This document shows positions 22,190 to 34,289 of a DNA stretch of 64,000 bases, piece by piece (positions within the stretch are counted from its first letter, which is position 1; each line of letters opens with the position of its first letter). The DNA comes from Platanthera guangdongensis (taxonomy: Eukaryota > Streptophyta > Magnoliopsida > Asparagales > Orchidaceae): NCBI GenBank assembly GCA_039583875.1, contig CM077163.1, positions 110,679,213 through 110,743,212 of the forward strand. The letters run 5' to 3'. Under the pieces are notes generated by a model that worked only from the letters and a program-made list of their open reading frames with translations, was not told the origin of the DNA and searched no databases. The position numbers were made by a program, and so were the translations under genes.

Positions 22190-25100
22190 TTTGATCATGA
22201 AGGATATAGTTAACACAGTTAGGAGTGACATCATCACAGAAATACAGTTTAAGACGCTGACCATTCACTTTGAAATTACCCTTATCAGGGTGAGAAATCA
22301 AAACAGTACCATAAGTAAAAACGTCTAAAACAGTAAAGGGCCCAGACTAACGTGATTTTAATTTTCCAGGAAATAAACGTAAATGAGAATTATAAAGAAG
22401 AACCTGGTCGTCTGGCTTAAAGGTTTTTGGGTGCCTTAAGTGCTTATCGTGAAAACGTTTCATCCGCTCTTTATAAAGTTTGTTATTTTCGTATGCGTAA
22501 GACCGCCACTCGTCGAGTTCGTTGAGTTGAAATTTTCAAAGGTCGCCGACAAAGTGGGGATCGAAGTTTATGAATGGCAAGGCCCAAAAAGTGCGGTGTT
22601 CTAATTCTACGGGTAAATGACACGATTTTCCATAAACCAACCGATACGGCGTACATCCGAGGGCGGTTTTGTACGATGTTCGGTAGGCCCATAGAGCATC
22701 GTCTAATTTGGTTGACCAGCCTTTCCTAGAAGTTGAAACAGTCTTTTCTAAAATCTTTTTATTTCTCTATTCATTACTTTGACTTGTCCGTTAGTTTGAG
22801 GGTGGTAGGCGGTTGAAAGCTTATGTGTAACGCCATATTTAGTAAGGATTTTGGAAAACTGTGCGTTACAGAAATGAGAACCCCTGTCACTAACGATGGC
22901 ATGCGGCGTACCGAATCGAGAAAATAATTTTTTTAAAAACGTAACCACGACTCGGGCGTCGTTCGTAGGAAGAGCTTGGGCTTCAGCCCATCGCGAAACA
23001 TAATCAACGACAACTAAAATAAACTTATTTCCGAAGCTAGAAGGAAGAGGGCCAACAAAATCAATTCCCCAGAGGTCGAAAATTTTGCACTCAAGGAAAT
23101 AATTTTGTGGCATTTCATTTTTATTGGAAATATTGCCCGACCGTTGGCAACTATCACACCTACTCACAAAGGCTTGCGCGTCTTTAAACAGGCTAGGCCA
23201 GTAAAAACCCTCGCAAAGCACCTTGTGAGCGGTGCGAGCAGCTTGATAGTGCCCACCAGTCGGACCTTCATGTAAGTGTTTTAAAATATCTAATCCTTCT
23301 TCATAAGAAACACATCTCCCTATCACTTGGTCCGCACAGACTCTGAAAAGATGCGGGTCCTCCCAAAAAAGTTCTTCAACTCAAAAAAGAATTTCTTTTT
23401 TGTTGAGAGGAGAACTCTTTTGGGAGCACACAAGCCACTAAGTAGTTGGCAATGCGTGCAAACTAAGGAGAAGGAGAAGTGCTAATTGAAAGCAGCTTCT
23501 CATCAGGAAAATAATCATTAAAAGATTTTTCATCTAAATTTTCAATAAAAGGATTATCTAGGCGCGAGAGGTGGTCGGCGACCAAATTCTCGTCTCCTCG
23601 CTTATCACGGATTTCTAAGTCAAACTCCTGGAGGAGTAAGACCCAGCGAATGAGGCGTGGTTTGACATCCATTTTGGCAAGAAGATATTTGAGGGCCGAG
23701 TGATCCGTAAAAACAATAATTTTTGAAAGTGTAATATAAGGGTGGAATTTATCAAAAGCGAATACTATAGCTAGGAGCTCCTTCTCGGTTATGGTGTAAT
23801 TTTCCTGTGCAGATGTGAGCGTCTTACTTGCATAATAGATGGGGCGGAAGTTTTTAAATATGCGTTGACCTAATACGGCTCCCATCGCAAAGCTACTCGC
23901 ATCGCACATTATCTCAAAGGGAAGGTCCCACACCGAAGCTATCATAATCGGGGCATTAATTAATTTTTCTTTTATTAAATTAAAAGCAGCTAGGCAAAAG
24001 TCATCAAAAATGAATGGGGCGTCTTTTTCTAAGAGATGGGTAAGGGGTTTGGTGATCTTGGAGAAGTCCTTTATGAAACGACATTAAAAGCCAGCATGCC
24101 CTAAGAAACTTCATATAGCTTTGATGTTCGTAGGCGGCGGTAGCTTCTCGATAACTTCTATCTTAACAACGTCTACTTCAATACCTCTAGCAGAAATTTT
24201 ATGACCCAAAACTAACCCTTCCCTCACCATAAAATGATATTTCTCCCAATTTAGGGCAAGGTTAGTTTCTTCACATCTTTCTAAGACATTTTCGAGGTTT
24301 TCTAAACAACTATCAAATGTGTCACCGAATATGGAGAAATCATCCATGAATACCTCCATAATGTTTTCAACATACTTGTCAAAGATAGCAAGCATACATC
24401 GCTGGAATGTAGATGGCGCATTGCACAATGCAAACGGCATTCTTCGGTAGGCGAAGGTGACGAAGGGACACGTAGACGTAGTTTTCTCTTGGTCCTCGAG
24501 AGAGATGGGGATTTGAAAATACCCTGAGAGGCCATTGAGAAAATAATAAAAGCTATGGCCGGATAATTGTTCTAAAATCTGATCGATGAATGGTAAGGGA
24601 AAATGATCCTTGCGGGTGGCGTCATTTAACTTACGATAATCTATATACATTCGCCACCCGGTCACCGTCCGTGTCGGGATTAATTCATTATTCTCATTAC
24701 TAACTTTCGTTATCCCTCCCTTATTTGTTACTACATGGACTGGGCTAACCCACTTACTATCAGATATAGGATAGATAATTTCTGTGTCTAATAATTTCAT
24801 AACCTCGCCGTTAACTACTTCTTTCATGTCGTGGTTTATATAACACTGAGGTTGTATAGAGTTACGTGAATTATCTTCCAATAAGATTTTGTGTGTGCAG
24901 AAAGATGGGATTATGCCCTTGATATCAGATATCTGCCAAGCAATAGCTCGGCGATGCTTACATAAAACTAAAAGGAGTTTATCATTTTGCACATCCGTGA
25001 GGTAGGCCAAAATAATGACGGGCAGCTTGGACTCCTTTTCTAAGAAAGCGTATCTAAGATTCTCGGGTAGTTCTTTCAATTCCAGAGTATGGGGATCTTC

Positions 25101-25960
25101 ATACGAGGTTTTAGAAATTCTTTCTTTTTCAAAAACTATGTCCTCGTGGACCTTTTTATGTGTAAAATTAAAAGGGGTGGGGCTAGCGGCCATGGCGGCT
25201 TCTTGCAGCGATGCAGTTGGAAGAGTAGAAGAGGAACAAAAATCAGAAATTTTTTTTCAAATTCAGAGAGGTAATAGGAGGAATCTTCACTTAGGTGTAG
25301 CGATTCAGTTGGAGGAGTAGAGGAGGAACAAAAATCAGAAAATTCTTTTTCAAAATCCAAGAGGCGATAGGAGGATTCTTCACTTAGGGTATCTATGAAA
25401 AAACCAGAGTCATCATTTGCTAGGGTGTTCTTCGTCGAGGGGTTGATAGAGAAAGCTACTTCATCATCACCTACGCGAAGGAAGAGCTTACCATTACTTA
25501 CATCAATGATAGCTCGGTAGGTGGCAAGGAAGGGTCGACCAAGGATCAGGGGAACCTCGATGTCTTCTTCGATGTCCAATATGACAAAGTCCACCGGGAA
25601 GATGAACTTGTCGACTTTAACTAGGACATCCTCCACGATTCCTAACGGGTACTTGACAGATATATCAGCTAGCTGGATACTCATGCGTGTGGGGTTGAGG
25701 TTACCAATTCCTAACTTCTTAAACAACGACAGGGGCATCAGGTTAATACTCACACCTAAGTCGGCTAAAGCGTGCTTGACAAAAAGATCACCAAAGACAC
25801 ACGGAATATAAAAACTACCCGGGTCACTGATTTTCTTTGGTAAACCGTTTGTCAAGACCGCCGAGCACTCGGTATTTAAGGTGACATGCAAAAGATTCTC
25901 TAACTTCTTCTTGTTGGTTAGGAGGTCCTTAAGATACTTAACGTACTTCGGCATCTGGTA
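22190..25960 (-). pseudogene. Athila-type pol remnant: PR, RT, RH, IN
   Basis: Read downward on the minus strand. Protease is at about 25954-25450, with LADLGVSINLMP as the active-site loop and LGRPFLAT as the flap-side motif. RT is at 25193-24111, with [18 protein letters not shown] and the catalytic FMDDFS near 24350. RNase H is at 23945-23463 ([25 protein letters not shown]). The integrase zinc finger is near 23280-23140 ([13 protein letters not shown]), with the DDE core to 22748 ([23 protein letters not shown]). The C-terminal part continues in another frame to about 22190. At least three frameshifts plus several stops break it. It would make the enzymes for reverse transcription and integration. 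Confidence 0.86.
25205..25395. repeat. 92-bp tandem duplication between protease and RT
   Basis: Two imperfect copies offset by 92 bp, with CAGTTGG at 25214 and again at 25306. Both contain AGAGGAACAAAAATCAGAAA and TAGGAGGA(A)TCTTCACTTAG. On the minus strand the repeat encodes a Ser/Glu/Phe-rich linker segment. One copy is out of frame, which contributes to the break between protease and RT. The sister element at 45-53 kb has no such duplication. Confidence 0.75.
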
Positions 25961-26081
25961 TATCGCTTAGTGAAAGGGCAAATTTATGTGGATTTGTTTA
26001 AACATTTCTAAGAAACGGGTGTATTGATCGTCTTGACGTTGTTTATTAAGTTCAGAAGGGTATGGTGGGGTTGGATTATTT

Positions 26082-27611
26082 TTAAAGGTGGGTGATGGAG
26101 TGAGTTCTTTTTCTAAAATAGGGGTGATAACTTCTTCGGTAGAGGGTGTAATTTTTAAAACGGGAGCAGAGATTTGATTTTAAAGCGGGAGCGGAGCTTG
26201 CCTCAGGCTCTTCACTTACCACACTGGGAACTTGCTTCCCACTCCGAAGAGTTGTAGCTTTCGCTTGCTCTCTCGGGTTGGGCTCAGTATTTAAAGGAAG
26301 AGACCCATCGGGTCGCTCAAAAATTTGTTTTGCGAGCTGTCCTACTTGATTTTCTAGACTTTTTATGAACCCGGTTAAGGTTCTTATAGTAGCGTCATTT
26401 GTGGTGATATATTTAGAAAGTAACTCCTCCAAGCTTGGAGGTTTTGCAAAGTTCTGAAGAGGTGGAGGTGGAGTAGAAAAATAATTTTGTTTTGGTGGGC
26501 ACATTGCATTCGATGGATTACTCCATGAAAAATTCGGGTGATTTTTTAAAGCAGGATTATAACTATCTAGAAAAACAAAACCAGGAGGATGAAAGTTTGC
26601 AGCAAAAAAATTATTAAAAGCATTTCTAGACATATTATTATTAACAAAATCTAATTATTCTGGAGCCGGAGTTGCAGATTCCCATACCTAAGGGGCGGAG
26701 GCAGCAGTCATCTCCGTAATTTTTTTGCTTAATATTTCTACTTGCAGAGCTAGCTGGGAGACGTTGTCCACTTCAAAGATACCTCCAGGTTTGTTTGGGC
26801 GGGACCTAGGCACATTACACTGGTAGGTGTTCATGTCCATGTCCTCAAAAAGCTCAAGAGCTGCTTCCGGGGTCTTATTGTTTAAAGTACCGCCCGAAGC
26901 TGCGTCTATCATTTGCTTTGTACTTTGATTTAGACCGTTATAAAATGTCTGCACTTGTAACCATACAGGTAGAGCGTGATGTGGGCATCGTCTTAATAAT
27001 TCTTTAAATCTTTCCCAGGTTTCATAAAGGGTTTCAGAGTCTATTTGTCCAAAGGCAGAAATGTCGTTCCTAAGTTTTGCAGTTTTAGCTGGCGGAAAAT
27101 ACTTTGCCAAAAAATTTTCAGTTAATTGAGTCCAGGTTGTGATGCTATTTTTAGGTAGAGTGTTCAGCCACTGCTTAGCCTTAGTTCTAAGGGAGAAGAG
27201 AAATAATCTTAGCCTAATAGCATCATTTGTGACACCATTTATCTTGAAGGTGTCACAAATATCAAGAAAACTTGCTATATGTGCGTTTGGATCTTCATCT
27301 TGAAGTCCGTCAAATTGCACATACTGCTGCACAATTTGAATTATGCTAGGCTTCGGTTCGAAGTTATTATTTGCTATTGCAGGGTGAACTATGCTAGATT
27401 CAGTACCCTCGAGATTCGGTCGTGCATAATAAGACATAGGCCTTTGCACGACTTCCTCCACATGGGGTTCTTCCATTCTTAAAGTAGAAAATGACTCGGA
27501 ATCCTCAACCGGTATTTGGAAAGTAGGGCCTTGAAATCGGGATCTTCTCCAAAGAGTACGGTCAATTTCGTGGTCCAGGTCCAAAATAACCGACGGACTC
27601 CCGCGGGTCAT
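26082..27611 (-). pseudogene. Athila-type gag remnant
   Basis: Starts at ATG 27609-27611 with MTRGSPSVILDLDHEIDRT, the Athila-type Gag start also seen at 45737. The retrotransposon Gag (capsid) domain covers about 27320-26900 ([28 protein letters not shown]). A stop at about 26686 splits it. The second part (26633-26082) is in the same register, rich in Asn/Pro/Phe, with a helix like that before the protease of the sister element (LENQVGQLAKQIFERP). I see no CCHC knuckle, which is also true of the sister copy. Only the two-part frame prevents expression of Gag. Confidence 0.82.
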
Positions 27612-27952
27612 ACACTAGAAGAAGAGAAGAGAAGAAAGAGAAATAAAAAAAACTAGAAAAAGAGAGTTACTATTTTTTTTGAAATAGAAATTTTTTTAAG
27701 TTATGTTTTAACTCCCGAACTTCCCAAGGGCTACCCGGTGAAGGGTTCGCAAGGTACTAGACAAGATAGCGACACTTCAAACCGCTTTGCCCTTTTCGAG
27801 AGATTTAGGTGGTGTAGAAAAATTGTGAAGCGGGTTTCTATTGAGAGCGGTAATAAAATTTTTTTGATTTTAAAATTTTTTAGAAGGAGGATGAGAAAGA
27901 GAAATGACAAAATTAATATGTTCGTGTTTTCAATTTATCAACGAAAGTTGGT
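27612..27952 (-). other. Leader between PBS and gag, Athila-type element
   Basis: 341 bp of AT- and purine-rich untranslated leader upstream of the gag ATG on the minus strand. No gene or clear structure is seen. Confidence 0.5.
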
Positions 27953-27969
27953 CCCCGACAATGGCGCCA
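27953..27969 (-). other. Primer-binding site, tRNA-Asp type
   Basis: The minus strand reads TGGCGCCATTGTCGGGG, six bases downstream of the LTR end at 27976. It corresponds to TGGCGCCGTTGCCGGGG in the sister element at 45593 with two transitions. A tRNA-Asp primer is characteristic of Athila-type elements. Confidence 0.8.
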
Positions 27970-27975
27970 AAAACT

Positions 27976-28259
27976 TGATGGCCTACTATTCGCTTAAGAA
28001 AAGAGAGAAACTGAACTAGCAATACAACTAGGCAAGTATACCTATCGAACTGTAGTAAGGGGACACAAGTGTCGTATTTAAATTCGGGAACTGTTGATTA
28101 AGCTTACTCACACGAATACTATTATTTTATCGACGGAAAACTTGGGGTTAAAAGAAAGCTAAATGCACTAAATGAAATATTGCATAAGAAAGAGGGCTAT
28201 TTGCATAAAAAGGTAAAGAGAGCATAAAATAAACGATTACACTAGAAGGTTAGAACGAT
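27976..28259 (-). repeat. Truncated 5' LTR of the Athila-type element
   Basis: Nearly identical to 18463-18750 and then breaks off after TAGAACGAT. The remaining 1.47 kb of the LTR is absent from the window. No TG...CA element with matching TSD explains the break, so this looks like a deletion or rearrangement junction rather than a simple nested insertion. Confidence 0.8.
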
Positions 28260-29545
28260 GAATCCTGACCAATCAGCGTCTTCACCACCATCCCAAAGAT
28301 GGCAACCATGTGAGCATTTAGCCTTTCTGACCACCGTCTAAGACTCCCGACTATGCCAACGGCCAGTCCCCGTCTTCGGGTCTCTCGCACCGAACCACAT
28401 AGCCTAGGTCCAATTCCACTTGCCCGTTGCTCACGCCGCATATACACTTTAAGTCCTACGCGCGGGCCAAGCTTCTCTCGGATCCCAAAGTTTTCCAAAC
28501 AATCTCATAACCCAGTTATGATCAAGGCCAGTTCCCATACCTCCAAGTTAGCAGAACACGTTTCGACTCAGTTTTCTGGGTGCGCCTTGAAGCTAACCTC
28601 CAAGGATCCCTACTACAATCTACCGCGTAGAAACTCGAAAGAGACCCAAAGCACGGAGCCTTCTCCGGCAAAACATAACAAATGTAAAATCACCGATCCA
28701 GATGGTACACGTCCGAGTAGGCTTCACACACAATGCCTATGCCCGTACTTACGATTCCGGACTCTATATGCAACACAAGGGGGACTATTAACATCAACCT
28801 CAAGGAACACCACGCACTCACCGCACACTCGCGGGAGCGGGATTCCCTATGAAAAAAGAAAGAGCTTCACATGCTCAAGTTGAGAATCGTTACCCTTGTA
28901 GTCTGTTTTGGCGCCATGGAAAAACTACACGGACAGAACTCTTCGCAACGAACTTTCCTCCACGGATCCACTCTCAGATTTCGAAACGGTGCTCCGATGC
29001 TCCGCCGACGGCCGGAAACCTCCTTCTTCTTCCTCTTCTCTCTAACACCTTGAAAAGAGAAAACCTTGGAGAGAAATGAGGGATTAACTCCCCTATTCCC
29101 GGCCTTAAAAGAGCGGGAAATCATCTGGGCCGTTGGATCTTAATTAAAGAAAATGAACGGCTCAGATCCGTTCAAAAATCTCCAGACCTGGGCCGAACAC
29201 AGCTTGGCACAAGGCCGTGTCCCAGGCCGTGTGCCTCGATCCAGGCACGATCGTCGAACACAGAAAAGACACACGGGCTCAGACACGCCCGTGTCCAACC
29301 TCACACGCCCGTGTCGGGTCTCTCGACACGCCCGTGTCTGGGGGCGTGTCACGCATAACCGCCATGCCAACCAATACGACCCAACTACACAGAGCTACGG
29401 ACACGGTTAGGCACACGCCCGTGTCCAATAACACGCCCGTGTCATCTAGCCGTGTTCCTGGCCGTGTTCTTCTCGTGATGAAAACGGCCAAAAATCACCA
29501 GCCAGACACGGCCTTGGACACGCCCGTATCCTAGGACATATACCC
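28260..29545 (-). mobile_element. Orphan LTR-like fragment with CACGCCCGTGTC motif array
   Basis: About 1.29 kb with no coding frame that resembles a known protein. Read on the minus strand it carries an array of GACACGGGCGTGTC-type motifs (29206-29531), then a leader-like stretch with CT/GA-rich sequence, and ends GGTCAGGATTCA next to the Athila LTR fragment. The U3-array-then-leader order resembles the LTR at 34547-38007, but the sequences are not alike. It joins an RNase H frame at about 29545 without PPT or integrase. Likely an LTR piece of an internally deleted chromovirus. Confidence 0.5.
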
Positions 29546-30865
29546 CTAAGAACTCCATCCACCTCCGTTGTCTCATATTCAGATCCTTTTGGTCCAACAG
29601 GTACTTCAAGCTCTTATGATCGGTGTAAATATCAACCTTCACACCGTACAGGTAGTGCCTCCAAAGCTTTAGAGCAAATATCACGACCGCTAACTCTATG
29701 TCGTGGACCAGATAATTTCTCTCGTGAACCTTCAACTGTCGGGAACCATAGGCAATCACTCTCCCATGCTGTAGAAGAACACAGCCCAAACCACTGCCCG
29801 AAGCATCACTATAGATCTCGAACCCTTCGGTTCCACTTGGCGAACATAAAATGGGCGCCGTGGTCAACCGCCTCTTCAACTATTCAAAAGCCTGATCACA
29901 CTCCGAAGACCACACAAACTTTTGATCCTTTCTAGTCAACGTCGTGAGTGGTAGCGCTATCCGCGAGAAGTTCTCTACGAAGCGCCTGTACTAGCCAGCA
30001 AGCCCCAGAAAACTCCGGACCTCTGCCACTGTAGTCAAAGTAGGCCACTCTCGTATCGCCACTATCTTCGCCGGATCCACCGCTATCCCTTCTCCACTGA
30101 CAACATGTCCAAGGAATGCTATAGAGGATAACTAGAATTCACACTTGGAGAACTTGGCATACAACTGATTCCTCCTCAACGTCTCCAACACCATGTGAAG
30201 ATGATTGTAGTGATCCTCCTCGCACCGCGAGTGCACCAAGATATCATCGATGAATACTATCACGAAACGATCCAGGTACTCTCTGAACGTCCTGTTCATC
30301 AGATCCATAAACACGGATGGCGCATTCGTCAACCCAAACGGCATGACCGTGAACTCGTAATGCCCAAACCACGTACTGAATGCTGTCTTTGGGATGTCGC
30401 TCTCCCTTATCCTCAACTGGTAGTATCCGGATTTTAGATCTAACTTCGAATATACCGTTGACCCAACCAACTGATCAAACAGATCGTCAATCCTCGGAAT
30501 CAGATACTTAATCTTCTCCGTAAGCTTGTTCAATTCCCGATAACCGATACAAAGCCGCAAGCTCCCATCTTTCTTCTTAACAAAGAGAACTGGTGCACTC
30601 CAAGGCGACGAACTTGGACGCACATAACCTTGCTCTAGCAACTCTTGCAATTGCACCTTCAACTCCGCCATCTCACTTGGCACTATCCTATATGGAGAGC
30701 GTGACACCGGTTTGGTGCCCGGTACTATCTCAATGGTAAAATCAATCTCCTGCTGAGGAGGGGCTCCTGGGAGATCATGTGGGAACACATCAGGATACTC
30801 AGATACGACTAGAATATTGTCAAGACTTGGCTTAGGCGTCAAAGTCTGCACTAGAGTGATATATG
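29546..30865 (-). pseudogene. Chromovirus RT and RNase H fragment
   Basis: Minus strand: the RT frame is open from 30851 to 30132, with the pre-[17 protein letters not shown] motif, LCIGYREL (the usual Asp of the DYR box is Gly), [13 protein letters not shown], and catalytic FIDDIL near 30240. After stops the connection region continues (near 30000), and RNase H is open at 29879-29546 ([33 protein letters not shown]). The frame then runs into unrelated LTR-like sequence. The upstream end at about 30865 abuts a plus-strand gag. Protease, integrase and chromodomain are missing. Sequence differs clearly from the other chromovirus copies here, so it is a separate family. Confidence 0.82.
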
Positions 30866-30971
30866 CGTCGTCGAGGACGAGGACCGCGAGGAGGTAATCC
30901 CGGCCCTGCTAGGGATAAGGTGTACGCGCTTGACATGACGCAGGAACGGAATCCCCAAGATGTGATTGCAG
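30866..30971 (+). pseudogene. Gag C-terminal exon fragment, Tekay-like chromovirus
   Basis: The plus-strand frame reads [18 protein letters not shown] followed by VYALDMTQERNPQDVIAG and ends at the intron donor at 30972. This is the tail of Gag just before protease, matching VYAQDLTQQRN in the copy at 3562-3960. Everything upstream (Gag body, PBS, 5' LTR) is missing because of the head-to-head junction at about 30865. Confidence 0.68.
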
Positions 30972-31067
30972 GTATGATTTAATTAATTAACATATTTTCA
31001 TGGTCTAACTTGAATTGATTAAGACTTACTAGACACCTAGCAATAAGTTTTGGTTATTGGTACTTAG
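30972..31067 (+). other. Putative GT-AG intron between gag and protease, 96 nt
   Basis: The intron runs from GTATGATTTAATT to GGTACTTAG. It is AT-rich, with TTGATTAAG and CTTACTAG as possible branch regions. Splicing joins GCA G|GC ACC in phase 1, giving VIAG-TVIIGGKTAYALFDTGA with no break in the family alignment. Retention gives a stop after three further codons. The position is identical to the intron at 3445-3561. Confidence 0.75.
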
Positions 31068-34000
31068 GCACCGTGATTATTGGCGGGAAGACGGCCTATG
31101 CGCTGTTCGATACCGGTGCCTAACACTCCTTTGTGTCCGAGGATTTCATAAAATACGTGGAGGGTGTACAGTACTTCACTGGCATAGCCCGACGTGTACG
31201 CCTTCCGGACGGCTCGGAGATGATCGCAACCGCGAAGTGCGAGTTGGAGTTATTTATTGATGGGAAGGCCTTTGATATGCCAACCACGGTTCTGAGAATG
31301 CCGGAGTTTGACATCATTTTGGGCATGGCATGGCTGGACTGGCACTTCACGAGGATCGACTACGCAGAGAAGCGGATCTATTTGAGACATGGAGACTCTG
31401 ACGTCATCTTGCAAGGTATTGGCTTCGCGCCTCGCATGATGTTATATTCCATCCAGGTTGTAAAAGCTCATATGAAGGGGGACGAGGTCTTCATGATCTG
31501 GTTCGAGTTGAAGGAAGAAGCATTGTAATTAAAGGATGTACGGGTAGTGCGGGATTTTCCCGAGGTATTTCCTAAGAAGCTACCAGGATTACCTCCGCAT
31601 AGAGAGGTTGACTTCCAGATTAATCTAGTACCAGGTGCCAAGCCTGTATCCTAGGCTCCGTATAGAATGGCCCCGAAAGAACTCGCGAAGTTTAGAGTTC
31701 AATTGCAAGAACTGGTGGAGTCAGGGTTCGTTCTCCCCAGTTCATCACCCTGGGGAGCCCCTATGCTGTTCGTGCAGAAGAAGGATGGAACCCTGCGTTT
31801 GTGCATAGATTATCGCGAACTCAATCGGTTGATGGTGCGGAACACTTATCTGCTACCTCGGATCGACGAGTTGTTCGATCAGCTAGTGGGAGCACATTGG
31901 TTCTCTAAACTGGATTTGCGCTCTGGATACTTTCAGTTGAGGATACAAGAAGGGGACATTCAGAAAACAACCTTCAGTTCGAGATATGGTTTGTATGAGT
32001 TGACAGTAATGCCATTTGGGCTCACAAATTCCCCTTCAGCCTTCATGAGACTGATGAACAAGGTGTTTGAACCGTATTTGGACATCTTCATCATTGTTTT
32101 CATCGACGACATCTTGGTCTACTCAAAGACGGAGGAGGAGCATGTCGAGCACCTGACCTTGGTTTTGAAGAAATTGAAGGAGCACGCCTTGTACGCCAAG
32201 TTTAGCAAGTGTGAATTCTGGCTTAAGGAGGTTGCCTTCTTGGGGCATGTGATCAGTGGAGCAGGATTAGCAGTGGACCCAGCAAAGGTGCGAGCCGTGA
32301 AAAAGTGGTCGTCCTTGAAGTCGGCGGCCGATGTGAGGAGTTTCCTTGGACTTGCCGGATACTACAACAAGTTTGTGAAAGGATTTTCAAAGGTTGCCCT
32401 TCCTCTTACCTCATTTGCAAAGAAAGGTGTGCCATTTGAGTGGACTCCCCAATGTGAAAGGGCCTTCCAAGAGCTGAAGGAAAGGCTTACCTCCGCCACC
32501 ATCCTTGCACTTCCATCTGGGAAGGAAGGATTTCAGGTTTACACTGACGCATCGTATCAAGGGATGGGAGCGGTACTGATGCAGCACGGGCACGTGATCG
32601 CATATGCTTCAAGATAGTTAAAGAAACATGAAATTAATTACCCTGTCCATGATTTGGAGTTGGGAGAAGTGGTGTTCGCTTTGAAGGTCTGGAGGCATTA
32701 TCTATATGACGTACATTGCGAGATCTTTTCCGATCACAAAAACTTGAAGTATGTCCACACTCAGAAGGAGTTGAACCTGAGACAACGACGGTGGTTGGAA
32801 TTTCTATGCGACTACGAGTTCACCATGAACTACCACCCCGGGAAAGCGAACTCGGTAGTCGATGCCTTGAGTAGAAAAGTGCCAGGCTCTAGCCCAGAAT
32901 CACGGTTGATGAGTATGGAGTTGGCTCGGATGATTGAGGAGATGGATATTACTTTGGTGTTCAAGGCTCCTTCTGCAGAGTATGCGGAGTATTTGGCAAG
33001 CATGAGCATAGTTTGTGATATCCGGGACCGGATTCGGGTGGAGCAAGGAATGGATGCGGCCTTAGCCCCGACTATTAAGGAAATTGAAGATGAGACCACC
33101 GATGAGTACACACTAAAAGACGGCCTCGTTTATTTTCGTGGCCGACACTATATTCCCAAGGGTGGCAAAATCCGGGAGGATATCTTGAGAGAGGCACATT
33201 CCTCTCAATATTCTGTACACCCGGGTATTTACAAAATGTACGCTGGCTTATGGAAGACCATGTGCTGGCCAGGAATGAAGAAGGATGTTCGTTACTATGT
33301 TACACATTGAGAAGCTTGTCAAAGAGTGAAGGCTGAATGCAGGAGTCCCAGTGGTTTGTTGCAGTCGTTGCCCATACCCGAATGGAAGTTCGAGGATATC
33401 TCCATGGACTTTGTCCATGGGATACCTCGCTCCCACTCCGGAATGATTCAGTGTGGGTTATTGTTGATCGTCTGACAAAGGTGGCCCAGTTAATTCCAAT
33501 GAAGAAGGAAGCACACATGGATGTTTTGGTACGCCTTTTTGTGGAGCAATTTGTACGGTATCATGGCGTGCCCAAGACAATTATTTCGGATCGGGATGGT
33601 CGGATTACAACCAAGGAGTGGAAGGCAGTACAGGCGTATTTGGGCTCACGCCTCACCTTCAGCACCGCATTTCATCCTCAAACGAACGAGCAGTCTGAGC
33701 GAACCATCAGAACACTGGAGGATTTATTGAGGTTATGTGTGCTGAACAGAGGAGAGCCGTGGGAAAGACTCTTTCCCCTGGTGGAATTCTCCTACAATAA
33801 TAGCCATCAGGCGAGCATCGGTATGGCGCCCCATGATGCACTTTACAGAAGAAGGTGCAGGACCCCCTTATCTTGGGTGCAGGATGAAGATCCGAAGGCA
33901 TTGGGAAATGAATATATAGATGATACTGATGCGACAGTCAGATTGATACGAGATCACATGTTGGAGGCTCAAAGTCGACAGGCGAAATATTACAATAAAA

Positions 34001-34289
34001 AGCACCGGATGGTGGAGTTCCAAGTGGGCGATAAAGTGTTCCTTAAGATTCGGCCGATGCATGGTGTGTCGCAGGTGCATGGAGTGAAAACGCTCATCCC
34101 AAGGTATGTTGGGCCTTATACTATACTAGAAAGGATTGGCCCGTTGGCCTATCGGTTGGAGTTGCCACCAGAACTAGAGAATCTCCACGACGTGTTCCAT
34201 GTGTCGTCGCTTCGAAAAGCACTGTTGCGGCCCGAACAATATATTCCCACTACTGATGGTGCAGTGACGTAGATAGGTCTGTGTGACTA
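31068..34289 (+). pseudogene. Tekay-like pol remnant: PR, RT, RH, IN
   Basis: Protease has LFDTGA followed by a stop (about 31121-31123) and an open stretch to 31528. RT is open at 31667-32617 ([30 protein letters not shown], catalytic FIDDIL near 32103). RNase H has YTDASYQG near 32537 and, after a nonsense codon at 32615-32617, [18 protein letters not shown]. The integrase zinc region has [10 protein letters not shown] near 33199 and TH-EACQ, where the first Cys is a TGA at 33308-33310. The integrase core (33400-34000) has [14 protein letters not shown] and STAFHPQTN. A 1-base loss in an A run near 33441 shifts the frame. The GPY/F part is at about 34090-34230 (RYVGPYTILERIGPLAYRL). Only a few lesions are present. 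Confidence 0.87.

Larger units (their letters stand above)
18463..28259 (-). mobile_element. Athila-type Ty3/gypsy retrotransposon, 5' LTR truncated
   Basis: The minus-strand element has a complete 3' LTR at 18463-20221, PPT, a long non-coding 3' region, pol and gag, a PBS at 27953-27969, and only the first 284 bp (in plus orientation) of the 5' LTR, 27976-28259. RT before IN marks gypsy. The tRNA-Asp-type PBS and RT motif [15 protein letters not shown] mark an Athila-type element. Its internal region is clearly related to the plus-strand element at 45095-53533, but its LTR is unrelated in sequence and 3.6 times longer. Coding parts carry frameshifts as well as stops. Confidence 0.88.

Noticed and set aside
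28353..28883. 176-codon plus-strand frame
   Set aside because: Lies in the LTR-like fragment, antisense to its apparent orientation, low-complexity and without recognisable motifs.
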